From: an uncultured bacterium | Lineage (GTDB): Bacteria; Planctomycetota; DG-23; SLPQ01 | Length of the DNA stretch: 6,203 nucleotides | Assembly (NCBI GenBank): GCA_937863625.1 | Contig: CALMGO010000431.1 | Location: 1-6,203 of the forward strand | Reading direction: 5' to 3' | In this document: positions 5,986-6,203 of the stretch, piece by piece | How positions within the stretch are numbered: position 1 is the stretch's first letter | Layout: each line of letters opens with the position of its first letter | The notes under the pieces: model-generated | Databases searched by the model: none | What the model was told of the DNA's origin: nothing | Seen by the model: only the letters and a program-made list of their open reading frames with translations | Program-made: the position numbers and the translations under genes

Positions 5986-6045
5986 TTTTCTCTGAGTGCT
6001 CTGAGTGCTCTGCGTGAGGCAGGGGTTGCCTTGCTTCTGCTCGCG
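5986..6045 (+). repeat. Short-unit tandem repeat R4 with shared tail
   Basis: TTTTCTCTGAGTG, CTCTGAGTG and CTCTGCGTG units end in AGGCAGG (6017-6023), nearest to R1 in unit sequence. The tail TTGCCTTGCTTCTGCTCGC (about 6026-6044) resembles the one after R2, so both belong to one longer repeat family of about 60 nt. Confidence 0.7.
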
Positions 6046-6108
6046 GTTTGCCTTTCCCCTCCGGCCCTGCCTTCCTTCGTGCTGAGAGAAGGCTCTGTCT
6101 TTCCCGGA

Positions 6109-6165
6109 CCTCGGGCGGCGCGAGAAGCAAGCGATGCAAGGCCGACCAAAGGTGCCGCCCGGAGG
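6109..6165. repeat. Long-arm inverted repeat before copy C
   Basis: CCTCGGGCGGC (6109-6119) pairs with GCCGCCC (6154-6160) plus GAGG (6162-6165), 11 bp with one bulged G at 6161. The loop of 34 nt is open. It abuts copy C and shares its first base. A structured transcript or a REP-type unit are both possible; no protein frame is credible. Confidence 0.45.
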
Positions 6166-6201
6166 TTTACCCGCCGCAGGCGGGCGTGGCCTTCGGCCAC
6201 G
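6165..6201. repeat. Copy C of the 21-nt element followed by a second hairpin
   Basis: Copy C (6165-6185) reads GTTTACCCGCC, loop GCA, GGCGGGC, giving a perfect 6-bp stem. It is followed at once by CGTGGCC-TTC-GGCCACG (6185-6201), a perfect 7-bp stem. The window ends two bases later, so it cannot be seen whether a T tract follows; a terminator for the plus strand is possible but not shown. Confidence 0.55.
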
Positions 6202-6203
6202 TT

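Larger units (their letters stand above)
5484..6203. other. 720-bp gene-free, hairpin- and repeat-rich intergenic region
   Basis: No reading frame here looks like a protein: the longer ones (such as 5554-5967 on the plus strand and 6200-5811 on the minus strand) run straight through the repeats, are rich in Arg/Ser/Pro and have no recognisable domain or ribosome binding site. The stretch holds at least six perfect or near-perfect hairpins, three copies of a 21-nt element and two copies of the TCTTTGCG-type repeat. No tRNA or other known RNA was recognised, and no stem is followed by a T tract. Confidence 0.7.

Noticed and set aside
5811..6200. 129-residue minus-strand frame in the 3' intergenic region (and the 137-residue plus frame 5554-5967)
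   Set aside because: Both run through hairpins and tandem repeats, have biased composition (Arg, Ala, Ser) and no ribosome binding site; open by composition, not selection.

Overview
The window is GC-rich bacterial DNA. It carries a partial ABC-transporter ATPase gene, an ABC permease fused to a CAAX-type protease domain, a sulfatase-superfamily gene split across two frames, hflX, and about 1 kb of repeat-rich intergenic DNA. The natB-like/CPBP fusion, the Tat-exported sulfatase-like enzyme ending in LRALGYL, and the intergenic hairpin repeats together suggest a Planctomycetota or related PVC-type environmental bacterium. This is an inference; there is no rRNA or other marker in the window.

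Layout. Positions 1-114 (+) are the end of an ABC ATPase. It overlaps by 17 bp the fusion permease/protease at 98-2089 (+), so the two form one translationally coupled transporter operon of the NatA/NatB kind. Positions 2090-2340 are non-coding and hold two copies of a short-unit tandem repeat (units like TCTTTGCG). On the minus strand, 4004-2649 encodes a Tat-signal sulfatase-superfamily protein. A second frame, 2652-2341, overlaps it by GTGA and carries what looks like the missing C-terminus. A non-coding gap of about 150 bp (4005-4154) then holds two divergent sigma70-type promoters. One, with a perfect TATAAT, faces the sulfatase; the other, TTGACC-17-TATACT, faces hflX (4155-5483, +), a complete ribosome-associated GTPase.

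Positions 5484-6203 contain no credible gene. They are packed with hairpins, including three copies of a 21-nt element whose stem shows a compensatory base change, a cloverleaf-like fold around the first copy, and two more copies of the TCTTTGCG-type repeat.

The genes do not form one pathway: a transporter operon, an exported hydrolase and a translation GTPase sit side by side. I see no convincing new defence or biosynthetic system. The items most worth a second look are the split sulfatase, the permease-protease fusion and the covarying intergenic element.
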